22,786 bases of DNA from an uncultured Clostridia bacterium (GCA_937901145.1 CALCHE010000183.1:1-22786), one strand, 5' to 3'; shown: positions 14,310 to 22,583, numbered from the stretch's first letter. Notes: generated from the sequence alone by a model not told the origin. Made by a program: numbers and translations.

Positions 14310-15291
14310 AGTCGATTTCTCCCACAGTGATAATATTCATTTCTTCATCGACGAAAATAGCCGATGCTCCGTATTTTTCTATCAGAGCCTTGCCCTTTTC
14401 CTCACCCACTATAAAACAGGCCGTGGAAAGAGCATCACTTAAAAGACCGCTGTCAGCCACCACAGTAACACTGATAAGACCCGAGGATGCAGGCATACCT
14501 GTGCGTGCATCAAAAATATGATGGTAACGTTTGCCGTCACTTTCGAAATATCTCTCATAATCACCCGATGTAGATACGAAGCCCTCATCGAGTCGGATTA
14601 CACCTAAAAATTCACTTTCGGAACGGGGATGTCTGATAGCTATGCTCCATTTGTCGCCCTTATCGTTATAATCACCGTAGGCTAAAATACTTCCGCCCAC
14701 AGAGACCACAGCACCTTTTACATTTTCAGAAGAAAGGTATGCCTTTATCAGATCGCAGGCGAAGCCCTTACCGACAGCACCTAGGTCAACTACGCCATCC
14801 TCGCAGTAGACGGTACCGTTCTCGATTCTGATTTTTTTATAGTCGATATTTTCAAGCGCATCGGAAATTTCCTTTTCTGTGGGAATTCTCTCTCCCTCTT
14901 TGCCGATGCTCCATAAATCGGAAAGACCGCCGACGGTAATGTCAAAGGCACCGTCAACATCATCACTTACTGTCTTTACACCGTCGATAATCTGCAGAAC
15001 AGATTTATCCGAGGTTTCCCCTTCGGTATTAAGACGGTAAACCGCACTTTCCTCATTGAAGCGCGAAATGGTTTCATCCAGTCCCGTTACAATATTGAAT
15101 ACAGGTGCTAAAAAAACACCGGTATTTTCACCGTAAATTTTTTCAGTGACTACGGTATCCATAGAAATGAAGCTTTTCTCCGTAAAGTCGTATCTTTTCT
15201 CTCTGCTGTACAGAAAAAAAGAAAGACAAAGGACGAGAACAACAGCCGTAACCGAAATAATAATTTTTAATATTCTGCCTTTGCATTTCAT
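14296..15291 (-). CDS. apbE: FAD:protein FMN transferase (ApbE)
   Basis: 331 residues. It moves FMN from FAD onto threonines of exported or membrane flavoproteins, here most likely RnfG and RnfD of the same operon. A membrane anchor (about 8-28) places the enzyme outside the cytoplasm. Family motifs: MDTVVTEKIYG (44-54), DLGAVGKGFACD (169-180), VSVGGSILAYG (196-206), HHIFDARTGMPA (257-268) and the metal-binding region VVADSGLLSDALSTACFIVG (277-296). The cysteine in the helix has no lipobox, so it is probably anchored by the helix, not as a lipoprotein. It is the first gene of the operon, with only a weak ribosome site visible. Confidence 0.92.
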   Translation of the reverse strand: MKCKGRILKIIISVTAVVLVLCLSFFLYSREKRYDFTEKSFISMDTVVTEKIYGENTGVFLAPVFNIVTGLDETISRFNEESAVYRLNTEGETSDKSVLQIIDGVKTVSDDVDGAFDITVGGLSDLWSIGKEGERIPTEKEISDALENIDYKKIRIENGTVYCEDGVVDLGAVGKGFACDLIKAYLSSENVKGAVVSVGGSILAYGDYNDKGDKWSIAIRHPRSESEFLGVIRLDEGFVSTSGDYERYFESDGKRYHHIFDARTGMPASSGLISVTVVADSGLLSDALSTACFIVGEEKGKALIEKYGASAIFVDEEMNIITVGEIDFEKQ

Positions 15292-15355
15292 TCAAATCAC
15301 CGCAACTCATTAAAATAGACAATAAAATCCGATAATACTTTTATATCCTATTCAT

Positions 15356-15382
15356 TTTATACTATATCGACTATTTTTTCAA
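15356..15382 (-). promoter_or_regulatory. Possible promoter of the apbE-rnf operon
   Basis: On the minus strand TTGAAA (15382-15377), 15 bases, TATAAA (15361-15356), about 65 bp before apbE. The spacer is short. The region is AT-rich, so other choices are possible. It is divergent from the alcohol dehydrogenase promoter. Confidence 0.35.
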
Positions 15383-15399
15383 GTCTTTACAAATAAAAC

Positions 15400-15428
15400 T
15401 TGCAGGAAAGTTATTACTTTGATATAAT
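15400..15428 (+). promoter_or_regulatory. Promoter of the iron-type alcohol dehydrogenase gene
   Basis: TTGCAG (15400-15405), 17-base spacer, perfect TATAAT (15423-15428), about 45 bp before the start codon. Confidence 0.6.
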
Positions 15429-15472
15429 AATTCTGAACTTTTATATTTAATATGCTGAAAGGGAAATGTAAA

Positions 15473-16585
15473 ATGGATTTCAATATTAACTTACCCATCA
15501 ATGTCGTCAGCGGAAAAGGCTGTGTGAAGAAAAATTCCGCACTTATGTCTGCCTTCGGTAAAAAATGCATTATAGTTACCGGTGGCTCCAGCGCAAAGAA
15601 AAGCGGTGCTCTTGACGATATTCTCTATGCTCTCAATGAACAGCAAATAGAAAGTGTACTCTATGACGGCATCGGCCCCAACCCCCGTCTCGACCACTGC
15701 TATGAGGCTGCAGAAAAGGCTGTATGCTTCGGAGCTGAATTCGTCATCGGTATCGGCGGAGGCTCACCTCTGGATGCAGCAAAGGCTGTAGCTGTCTATG
15801 CCGCCAACCCCACCTTCGGTATTCAGGATATTTACTCTGACGGGACAAGAAATACCGCTCTGCCCATCGTCCTCATCGGCACCACCGCAGGTACGGGAAG
15901 CGAGGTAGGCAAGGTAAGCGTTCTCACCGACCCTGTCACCGGCAGAAAAAAGAGCATCGCTCCTATGGACTGCTTTCCCCGTCTCACCTTTGCCGACCCG
16001 ACATACACTCACTCTATGCCATATAGCGTCACCGTCTCCACGGCTCTCGACGCTCTCGCCCACGCCTTAGAAGGATATATGTCAGTAAAATGTACCGACA
16101 TTCCCACTCTTTTCGGTGAAAAAGCTATCGACCTTATCTGGCAGGGTCTCGTGTATCTCCACCGTACCAAAGAAACCCCCGATGAAAAAATGAGAGAAAT
16201 GCTTTATTACGGCTCACTTTATGCAGGTATTACTCTGGCGTACTGCGGCACTGCTTTCCCCCACCCCTTAGGCTATATTCTCACAGAAAACTATGATCTT
16301 CCCCACGGAAGAGCCTGTACAGCTTTTATGGACGAATTTATTGACAGCAGTGAAAAGCACGAAAAAGAAAAGACAAACAGGGTTCTGTCTGTAATGAAAA
16401 CTGACAAGGAGACCTTTAAAAATATCATCCGTGAGCTTACGGATTTACCCGAAATAAAAATGACCGAAGAAGAAATTTTGGCCTACTGTAAAAGATACGA
16501 TACCGTTCCGAATAATTTCAAATTCTCCCCCGGCGGCTTCACAAAGGAAGACGCTACAGAAATATTCAGAAAAAAATTCCTTTGA
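15473..16585 (+). CDS. Iron-containing (group III) alcohol dehydrogenase
   Basis: 370 residues from the ATG at 15473, which has AAAGGG about 10 bases upstream; the in-frame ATG at 15452 has none. It is an NAD(P)-dependent oxidoreductase interconverting alcohols or diols and aldehydes. The cofactor motif GIGGGSPLDAAK is at 93-104 and TTAGTGSEV at 137-145. Metal ligands are all present: D193 and H197 (DALAHALEGY), H264 (AFPHPLGY) and H278 (DLPHGRA). The substrate cannot be told; butanol, propanediol and glycerol enzymes share these motifs. It would reoxidise NADH made in fermentation, fitting next to the NAD-linked Rnf complex. It is monocistronic and convergent with trpB across a shared terminator. 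Confidence 0.88.
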   Translation: MDFNINLPINVVSGKGCVKKNSALMSAFGKKCIIVTGGSSAKKSGALDDILYALNEQQIESVLYDGIGPNPRLDHCYEAAEKAVCFGAEFVIGIGGGSPLDAAKAVAVYAANPTFGIQDIYSDGTRNTALPIVLIGTTAGTGSEVGKVSVLTDPVTGRKKSIAPMDCFPRLTFADPTYTHSMPYSVTVSTALDALAHALEGYMSVKCTDIPTLFGEKAIDLIWQGLVYLHRTKETPDEKMREMLYYGSLYAGITLAYCGTAFPHPLGYILTENYDLPHGRACTAFMDEFIDSSEKHEKEKTNRVLSVMKTDKETFKNIIRELTDLPEIKMTEEEILAYCKRYDTVPNNFKFSPGGFTKEDATEIFRKKFL

Positions 16586-16601
16586 TTTCTTCAAAGTTAA
16601 A

Positions 16602-16643
16602 AACCCTTCCGCGGCAAATGCCGCAGAAGGGTTCTGTTTTTTT
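16602..16643. terminator. Shared bidirectional terminator between the alcohol dehydrogenase and trpB genes
   Basis: AACCCTTC (16602-16609) pairs with GAAGGGTT (16626-16633) and GCGGCA (16611-16616) with TGCCGC (16619-16624) around one mismatch. There is a T run on the plus side (16636-16643) and an A run (16598-16603) serving the minus strand. Confidence 0.85.
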
Positions 16644-16650
16644 GCTTATT

Positions 16651-17895
16651 TTATTTCTCGTACTTTTCCATAAATCTTTCACCGCAGCCGTACTGCTCGT
16701 AAACATAGTCGATATCCTTATCGCCTCTGCCTGAAAGAGTAACAAGGATAGAGCCTGACTTATGCTCTTTGGCGTATTTGATAGCATAAGCTACAGCGTG
16801 TGAAGATTCGATAGCAGGAATGATACCCTCATATCTTGACAGAAGGAAGAATGCCTCCATAGCCTCTTCGTCAGAAATGGTATCATACTGTACTCTGCCC
16901 ATATCGCGAAGATTAGCGTGTTCGGGTCCTACACCGGGGTAATCAAGACCGCTGGCGATGGAATAAACGGGAAGAGGCTCTCCGTTTTCATCCTGGAGAA
17001 GATAGCTTTCGAAGCCGTGAAGTCTGCCCTTGCTACCGAATGCCATGGTTGCTGCGTGATCACCGACCTTTTCACCTCTGCCCAGAGGCTCAACGCCGAT
17101 AATTTCTACGGGATCTGCAAGGAAGGGAACGAATGTGCCCACAGAATTGGAGCCGCCGCCTACACAGGCACAAACTGCATCAGGATGATGTCCTGTCATT
17201 TCGAGGAACTGCTCTCTGGCTTCGATACCGATAACAGCCTGGAAATCTCTTACCATTTTAGGGAAGGGATGGGGGCCGAGTGCGGAGCCGATGCAGTAAA
17301 TAGCGTGATCGTATTCTTTCAGATAAGCATCAAATGCCGCGTCAACTGCTTCCTTGAGAGTTTTAAGGCCGTGAGTTACAGGAATAACATTTGCACCGAG
17401 CATTTTCATTCTGATTACGTTGGGATGCTGCTTAGCGATGTCAACCTCGCCCATATAAATATCACATTCCATACCGAAATATGCAGCAGCAGTAGCCAGA
17501 GCCACACCGTGCTGACCTGCACCTGTTTCAGCGATAAGCTTCTTTTTACCCATATACTTGGCTAAAAGACCCTCACCCATGCAGTGGTTGAGCTTGTGTG
17601 CACCTGTGTGATTAAGGTCTTCTCTCTTAAGATAAATCTGGCAGTTTCCGAAAAGTTTGGAAAGTCTCTCACAGTGATAAACGGGAGTAGGTCTGCCCTG
17701 AAATTCCTTTCTGATTCTGCGAAGCTCGGAAATAAACTGAGCTGACTGGCAGATAGCTTCATAAGCATCGTCTGCTTCCTTGAAGGCAGGTTCCAGCTCG
17801 GGAGGAAGGAAAGCACCGCCGTGCTGACCGAAATAACCGTTTTTGTCGGGATACTGTTTGAGATAGTTGTCGAAATCTTTATAGTTTGTATTCAT
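16651..17895 (-). CDS. trpB: Tryptophan synthase beta chain, stand-alone
   Basis: 414 residues, close to normal. A PLP enzyme joining indole and serine to make tryptophan. PLP lysine K101 in HTGAHKLNH, catalytic E123 in AETGAGQHG, phosphate-binding GGGSN (246-250), and SGLDYPGVGPEHA and EGIIPAIESSHA motifs near the end. No trpA or other trp gene is adjacent, so indole may come from a TrpA encoded elsewhere or from outside the cell. Small departures from the usual pattern include HKLNH after the lysine and EVDIAKQHPNV where EDxxRQxxNV is common. AAGGAG lies 8 bases upstream. Expression is governed by a Trp T-box leader about 200 bp upstream. The stop is next to the shared terminator. Confidence 0.93.
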   Translation of the reverse strand: MNTNYKDFDNYLKQYPDKNGYFGQHGGAFLPPELEPAFKEADDAYEAICQSAQFISELRRIRKEFQGRPTPVYHCERLSKLFGNCQIYLKREDLNHTGAHKLNHCMGEGLLAKYMGKKKLIAETGAGQHGVALATAAAYFGMECDIYMGEVDIAKQHPNVIRMKMLGANVIPVTHGLKTLKEAVDAAFDAYLKEYDHAIYCIGSALGPHPFPKMVRDFQAVIGIEAREQFLEMTGHHPDAVCACVGGGSNSVGTFVPFLADPVEIIGVEPLGRGEKVGDHAATMAFGSKGRLHGFESYLLQDENGEPLPVYSIASGLDYPGVGPEHANLRDMGRVQYDTISDEEAMEAFFLLSRYEGIIPAIESSHAVAYAIKYAKEHKSGSILVTLSGRGDKDIDYVYEQYGCGERFMEKYEK

Positions 17896-17919
17896 TTTGA
17901 ATTCTCCTTTTCAATGCAG

Positions 17920-17997
17920 GGAACAGTCTCGACTGTTCCGTTACTGTTTTTTTAGTATACTATTATGCGGTAATCTGCGGAACGGTCAAAACCGTTC
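17920..17997. repeat. Two GGAAC-type hairpins in front of trpB
   Basis: Hairpin A: GGAACAGTC (17920-17928) with GACTGTTCC (17931-17939). Hairpin B: GAACGGT (17980-17986) with ACCGTTC (17991-17997). They resemble each other and the stem of the zinc-ribbon gene terminator at 2760-2785. Neither is followed by a T run towards trpB, so they look like dispersed hairpins, not terminators. Confidence 0.45.
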
Positions 17998-18093
17998 ACT
18001 ACAGCAATTATATTATAAGCTACGCCATCGTTCACCCGAATAATACATAAATAACACTTCCTTAAAATATTTTTCCAAACAGGTAACAAAATC

Positions 18094-18124
18094 AAAAAAC
18101 TTCTGCTCCACAAAGGAACAGAAG
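18094..18124 (-). terminator. Regulated terminator of the T-box leader
   Basis: On the minus strand CTTCTGTTCC (18124-18115) pairs with GGAGCAGAAG (18109-18100), one GT, followed by six T (18099-18094). It lies just past the T-box sequence. Confidence 0.85.
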
Positions 18125-18328
18125 CCTGTCGCCACCTTAATGGTTTTCACGTACTGACATACGCTCTCAGCATAACGGTAGAGTTTCCGTCGGTTCCTAC
18201 TACTTTTTTTCAGAGCCGCCCTCACGAGTCCATTCGCACTGTCTTCCCCTGCCGCATTCCACCGTCCGCGGCTCTCTGTAAGTTTCCGATAGTGTTACTA
18301 CTCTCGTTCATCGGTTTAAAAATATTAT
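18094..18328 (-). promoter_or_regulatory. T-box leader with Trp (UGG) specifier controlling trpB
   Basis: On the minus strand ACGAG (18307-18303) pairs with CTCGT (18228-18224) and CACT (18294-18291) with AGTG (18240-18237). These enclose an internal loop with the AGTA motif on one side and CGAATGGA on the other, which is the Stem I specifier loop. The specifier is TGG (18232-18230), tryptophan. The apical GGTGGAATGCGG, the following GAGGGCGGCTCTGAA and AGTAGGAACCGACGG blocks match conserved T-box features. Near the end lies AAGGTGGCGACAGG. Its TGGC (18134-18131) would pair with a GCCA acceptor end, fitting the G73 of tRNA-Trp. Uncharged tRNA-Trp should prevent the terminator and allow trpB expression. 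The T-box sequence is somewhat diverged from the usual GGGTGGNACCGCG. Confidence 0.9.
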
Positions 18329-18334
18329 GTGAAG

Positions 18335-18363
18335 ATGATATATCAGTTTTTCTCTTTTGTCAA
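18335..18363 (-). promoter_or_regulatory. Promoter of the trpB T-box transcript
   Basis: Perfect TTGACA (18363-18358), 17-base spacer, TATCAT (18340-18335) on the minus strand. The start would be near 18328, just before Stem I. It lies about 33 bp past the patatin gene stop. No terminator is seen between them, so read-through from the upstream operon would also meet the T-box. Confidence 0.75.
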
Positions 18364-18395
18364 GAGTTTGAGGGAAAATTCCGTCCGGTAAATTT

Positions 18396-19523
18396 TTACA
18401 TCACCACAGAATCGAGAACAGCTATAGCCTCAGCAAATTCCTCCAGACCCTTTCTCTGACTTCTGACGCGAAGCTGATTCCATTTCTCCTTCAGTTCCTT
18501 CCAGTCGAAGGCGTTTTCAGCAGCTTTTTCTTCAGGTGCTTCCTGTTCCTTTCCCGCTTCCTCTGCCTTTGCCTTTTCGAGAGCTGTTTTAGTAGCTGAA
18601 AAGAATTCATCCTTGCCGTAAATGCAGATTTTTTCCACCTTTAATTTGTGTGCCAGCTCCTCGAGTTCGCAAATAGCATATGCACCGTACTGCTGTATCA
18701 TCTGATCAAAAACATCCGGTGTAAAATAATAAATGTTTCCAGAGAGATGTCCGAAAGCCTTTCTCGTGTCAAGATAACCGAGCTGTATTCTTCTGTCGAT
18801 CATAGGTCCGCTGAAATCAAATGAGGGACCGAGATCCTCAAGATCGTAAGGCCGAATGTAAACCACCTGAGAATTATTGAAATTCAGATTATGGGCAACA
18901 CCCTTTATGTTTGAAATATCAATAACTATCAGCTTATTGTATCCTCTTTTTTTCAGTGTCATTACAGGTGTATTATCGTAAACTCCGCCGTCAAGGAATT
19001 TTTCGCCCTCAGGTCCGATATTAGTAGCCAAGGGTATATTCGACGAAGCTAAAAGGTAATCAACCAGCTCACCGTTAGGAATATCCTCAACGAAAATCTC
19101 CATAGGCGTAGCATTCTGAGACAGATGTACTGTTACGATACCGAGAGGAATTTTCTTTTTTCTTACCTTGTCCTCGTCTACGTATGTTCTTATATAATCT
19201 GCCGCAGGAGAAGCATCAAAGCCTCCGTTTTTCAGAAATTCCTTAAAAAGAACACTCCAGTTTTTTTTACTGAAAAGGTTTTCGGGGTCTACAAGCTCAT
19301 TTTCGATTCTGATACCCTTTTCTACAGAGACATTGTGCCAGAATTCTATCGCCTTATTCATATCACCCGCAGCGATAAGCGCACCGTTGATAGAGCCGAT
19401 AGAAACACCGGCTATGGCATCAAAGGATATACGCATTTCTCTGAGAGCTTTCCATGCACCGATCTGGTAAGCCCCCTTACCGCCTCCGCCTGCAAGCACC
19501 AGGCCGTACTTTTTAAAAATCAT
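18396..19523 (-). CDS. Patatin-like phospholipase (RssA-type)
   Basis: 375 residues. Serine lipid acyl hydrolase of the patatin family. The oxyanion hole AGGGGKGAYQ (11-20), the nucleophile S41 in GVSIGS, and the catalytic D178 in LDGGVYDN form a complete Ser-Asp dyad. The N-terminal 300 residues are the patatin domain. The rest (about 310-375) is an Ala/Glu/Lys-rich charged helical tail containing KAKAEEAGKEQEAPEEKAAE, unlike the short bacterial forms. There is no signal peptide, so it is cytoplasmic, perhaps acting on membrane lipids from inside. It is third in a lepA-hemW-patatin unit, 45 bases after hemW, which may reflect only shared transcription. The start has a weak AAGGCGG site. Confidence 0.85.
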   Translation of the reverse strand: MIFKKYGLVLAGGGGKGAYQIGAWKALREMRISFDAIAGVSIGSINGALIAAGDMNKAIEFWHNVSVEKGIRIENELVDPENLFSKKNWSVLFKEFLKNGGFDASPAADYIRTYVDEDKVRKKKIPLGIVTVHLSQNATPMEIFVEDIPNGELVDYLLASSNIPLATNIGPEGEKFLDGGVYDNTPVMTLKKRGYNKLIVIDISNIKGVAHNLNFNNSQVVYIRPYDLEDLGPSFDFSGPMIDRRIQLGYLDTRKAFGHLSGNIYYFTPDVFDQMIQQYGAYAICELEELAHKLKVEKICIYGKDEFFSATKTALEKAKAEEAGKEQEAPEEKAAENAFDWKELKEKWNQLRVRSQRKGLEEFAEAIAVLDSVVM

Positions 19524-19568
19524 AGTTACACCGCCTTAACACACCCACGGAAAACTTCTCCGTGATGC

Positions 19569-20660
19569 TTAGTATAATAAATCTGAAATTATGCTGTTGG
19601 AAACAAGAAACCCTTCATACGTCAGATATATCCTGTCTCCCTCCGTTCTGACAAGACCTGCTTTTTTATATTTTTCTGCTTTATCGAATATAGATTTATC
19701 TAAAGTCTTGCCGTATTTTTCTCTGAATTTTACTCCGTCGAGACCTTCTCTCAGACGAAGAGCAAGCATTATATACTCCTCTTCGCTTCCGCCCTCACCG
19801 TCTGATATAGGTGCTTTTCCTGAAAGGAAATCATCGAAGGAACGTGAATAATAAAATCTTTTCCCTTTATAAAATGAATGTGCCGAGGGTCCTACACCGA
19901 TGTATTCCTCACACTGCCAGTATTTGGTATTATGTCTGCTTCTGAAGCCTTCGAGAGCAAAATTTGAAATTTCATAATGTATGTATCCTCTTTCCCTCAG
20001 TCTTTCCGAGGTGTGGATATACATATCAGCTACCGTATCCTCATCGGGCAAGGACAGACTCTTTTCTTCGGCAAAGGGTGTACCTTCCTCTATTTTCAGC
20101 ATATAGGCACTGATGTGCTTTACGGAAAGCGAAAGCATAAAATCCAGACTTTCATCCAGACTTTCCATAGTCTGAAATGGTACACCGAGCATAAGATCGA
20201 GAGAAATATTATCTATGCCCTCATTTTTAAAAAGATTAACCGCTCTTTCTATATCCTTTCTGTCGGAGGGTCTGCCCAGCATTTTTCTTTCCGCGTCAAC
20301 TGCCGACTGCATACCCATAGATATGCGGTTGACCCCTGCCCTTTTCACCTGACGGACAAAGTCCTCATCCGTAGAAGAAGGATTACACTCCACGGTTATT
20401 TCCGTATTTTCCTGTAAATCAAAGTTTTCTCTTATGTAAGAAATTATCCTTCCTATTCTTTCACCGCCGAAAACCGATGGCGTTCCTCCTCCGAAATAAA
20501 CCGTATCGATCTTCAGAGTTTTATCAGCATAGCCCTCCAAGCATAAAAGGACAGCCTTCAGATAGCTGTCCTTTTGTTTTTCGTCACCTTTAAAGGAATA
20601 GAAATCACAGTAAGGACATTTCGTTTTACAAAAGGGAATATGAATGTATATTCCTGTCAT
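19569..20660 (-). CDS. hemW: Radical SAM protein HemW (heme chaperone, formerly HemN-like)
   Basis: 363 residues from the ATG at 20660. The longer open frame upstream overlaps lepA and is rejected. Radical SAM motif C11-x3-C15-x2-C18 (PFCKTKCPYCDF), then GGGTPSVF (SAM binding), ECNPSS, RISMGMQS and LMLGVP. Later HNTKYW and the GVGPSAHSF segment are typical of HemW. The fourth cysteine that marks true coproporphyrinogen dehydrogenase HemN is absent, as expected for HemW. These proteins bind heme and deliver it to respiratory enzymes; the client in this anaerobe is unknown. It begins 4 bases after the lepA stop, the conserved lepA-hemW order of Firmicutes, but hrcA does not follow here. Confidence 0.9.
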   Translation of the reverse strand: MTGIYIHIPFCKTKCPYCDFYSFKGDEKQKDSYLKAVLLCLEGYADKTLKIDTVYFGGGTPSVFGGERIGRIISYIRENFDLQENTEITVECNPSSTDEDFVRQVKRAGVNRISMGMQSAVDAERKMLGRPSDRKDIERAVNLFKNEGIDNISLDLMLGVPFQTMESLDESLDFMLSLSVKHISAYMLKIEEGTPFAEEKSLSLPDEDTVADMYIHTSERLRERGYIHYEISNFALEGFRSRHNTKYWQCEEYIGVGPSAHSFYKGKRFYYSRSFDDFLSGKAPISDGEGGSEEEYIMLALRLREGLDGVKFREKYGKTLDKSIFDKAEKYKKAGLVRTEGDRIYLTYEGFLVSNSIISDLLY

Positions 20661-20664
20661 ACTG

Positions 20665-22497
20665 TTATCCGTTGTCGTCCAGCTTAAGAACTGCCATAAA
20701 GGCCTCCTGAGGTACCTCGACAGTACCGAACTGGCGCATACGTTTTTTACCTTCCTTCTGTTTTTCGAGAAGCTTTTTCTTTCGTGTGATGTCACCGCCG
20801 TAGCATTTGGCGAGAACATCCTTTCTCATAGCCTTGACAGTTTCACGTGCTATGACCTTACTGCCTATAGCGACCTGAATGGGAATTTCGAACATCTGTC
20901 TGGGAATGTGCTCCTTCAGCTTTTCGGCTATCTTTCTGGCACGGGACATAGCCTTTTCAGAATGGATGATAAATGAAAGGGCGTCGATAATGTCACCGTT
21001 CAGAAGCACGTCAACCTTCTGAAGTGTGGAGCGTCTGTATTCGAAAATCTCATAGTCGAAGGAAGCATAGCCTCTCGTCCTTGATTTGAGAGCATCAAAG
21101 AAGTCGTAAATAATTTCATTGAGGGGAAGCTCATAATGAATATCCACACGGTCAGGTGTGATGTATTTCATATCCTTGAAAATACCTCGTCTGTCCTGAC
21201 ACAGGTCCATAATGGAGCCTACATAATCAGCAGGAGAATAAATGTGAGCATTGGTAATGGGCTCCTCACAGTAATCGATGGATGCCTGCTCGGGATAATG
21301 GGTAGGATTATCGATTTCCACCACACTGCCGTCAGTAAGATGAATTTTATAAACAACGGAAGGTACTGTGGTTACAAGGTCAAGATTATACTCTCTTTCG
21401 AGTCTTTCCTGAATGATTTCGAGATGGAGAAGACCGAGGAAACCGCAGCGGAAGCCGAATCCGAGTGCACCTGAGGTTTCGGGCTCGTAAGAAAGAGATG
21501 CATCGTTAAGCTGAAGCTTTTCCAGAGCATCACGGAGCGCCTCATAGTCGGCACCGTCAGCAGGATACACACCGCAGTAAACCATCGGATTAACCTTTCT
21601 GTAGCCGGGAAGAGGCTCAGCAGCAGGATTCTGCACCTTGGTTACGGTGTCACCCACCTTAGCGTCACGGACTGTCTTGATAGAAGCGGTGATGTAGCCT
21701 ACCTCACCTGATGAAAGCTCCTTACAGGGCTCGAGTCCCGTCGCTCTCATATATCCGACCTCGACTACAGTGAACTCGGCACCGGTAGCCATCATACGCA
21801 TCGTCTCGCCGGCTTTAAGTGTGCCCTGCATAACACGGACATAAACGATAACGCCCTTATAGTTATCGTAAACAGAGTCGAAGATAAGCGCCTTGAGAGG
21901 TGCTTTGTCGTCACAGTCAGAGGGAGCTGGAATGTCAGAAACTATTCTCTCAAGCACCTCTGCCACGTTTTCACCTGTTTTGGCTGAAACTCTCGGCGCA
22001 CCCATACAGTCCAGACCGATAACCTCCTCTACCTCAGCGGCGACTCTGTCGGGCTCAGCAGCGGGAAGGTCTATCTTGTTAATAACGGGAACAAGTTCCA
22101 GATCGTGATCGAGAGCGAGATAAGTATTAGCCAGAGTCTGTGCCTCGATGCCCTGGGATGCGTCGATGATAAGCACCGCGCCCTCACAGGCGGCAAGTGA
22201 ACGGGAAACCTCGTAGTTAAAGTCAACGTGACCGGGGGTGTCGATAAGGTTGAAAATATATTCTTCGCCGTCGGGAGCGGTATAGTCAAGACGCACGGCA
22301 CGGGCCTTGATGGTGATACCTCTTTCCTTTTCAAGCTCCATATCGTCGAGAAGCTGCTCTTCCATATCGCGCTTGGCAACGGTATCGGAATATTCGAGAA
22401 TTCTGTCCGCAAGGGTGGACTTACCGTGGTCGATATGAGCGATAATGGAGAAATTTCTGATATGCTTCTGACGTTCAGTTCTTTCTGTATTAGCCAT
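20665..22497 (-). CDS. lepA: Elongation factor 4 (LepA), ribosome back-translocase GTPase
   Basis: 610 residues from the ATG at 22497, supported by AAAGGA about 7 bases upstream. An in-frame ATG at 22560 would add 21 AT-rich-coded residues without support. GTPase motifs: AHIDHGKST (G1), RGITI (G2), DTPGHVDF (G3) and NKIDLP (G4). EF-G-like domains II, III and V follow, then the LepA-specific C-terminal domain with SKVIARETVKAMRKDVLAKCYGGDITRKKKLLEKQKEGKKRM. It acts on stalled or mistranslocated ribosomes. It is first gene of a unit with hemW and the patatin. Length and motif set are normal. Confidence 0.96.
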   Translation of the reverse strand: MANTERTERQKHIRNFSIIAHIDHGKSTLADRILEYSDTVAKRDMEEQLLDDMELEKERGITIKARAVRLDYTAPDGEEYIFNLIDTPGHVDFNYEVSRSLAACEGAVLIIDASQGIEAQTLANTYLALDHDLELVPVINKIDLPAAEPDRVAAEVEEVIGLDCMGAPRVSAKTGENVAEVLERIVSDIPAPSDCDDKAPLKALIFDSVYDNYKGVIVYVRVMQGTLKAGETMRMMATGAEFTVVEVGYMRATGLEPCKELSSGEVGYITASIKTVRDAKVGDTVTKVQNPAAEPLPGYRKVNPMVYCGVYPADGADYEALRDALEKLQLNDASLSYEPETSGALGFGFRCGFLGLLHLEIIQERLEREYNLDLVTTVPSVVYKIHLTDGSVVEIDNPTHYPEQASIDYCEEPITNAHIYSPADYVGSIMDLCQDRRGIFKDMKYITPDRVDIHYELPLNEIIYDFFDALKSRTRGYASFDYEIFEYRRSTLQKVDVLLNGDIIDALSFIIHSEKAMSRARKIAEKLKEHIPRQMFEIPIQVAIGSKVIARETVKAMRKDVLAKCYGGDITRKKKLLEKQKEGKKRMRQFGTVEVPQEAFMAVLKLDDNG

Positions 22498-22518
22498 TTT
22501 TGTTCCTTTATATAAATA

Positions 22519-22548
22519 GTTATAATAATCTAAATTATATAATATCAA
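22519..22548 (-). promoter_or_regulatory. Possible promoter of the lepA-hemW-patatin unit
   Basis: On the minus strand TTGATA (22548-22543), 18 bases, TATAAC (22524-22519), about 20 bases before the lepA start. AT-rich surroundings offer alternatives, including a perfect TATAAT slightly upstream. Confidence 0.4.
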
Positions 22549-22583
22549 AAAGTTTTCCACAAATCAAGGGGAAATTTAGCAAG

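Noticed and set aside
18013..18225. Open frame of 70 codons through the T-box region
   Set aside because: Runs through the regulated terminator and specifier region; explained by the T-box RNA.
20661..20819. N-terminal extension of hemW
   Set aside because: Overlaps the end of lepA by over 150 bases; HemW proteins start just before the IPFC motif, as does the ATG at 20660.
22498..22560. N-terminal extension of lepA
   Set aside because: AT-rich, no ribosome site, and would cover the likely promoter; ATG at 22497 has AAAGGA.
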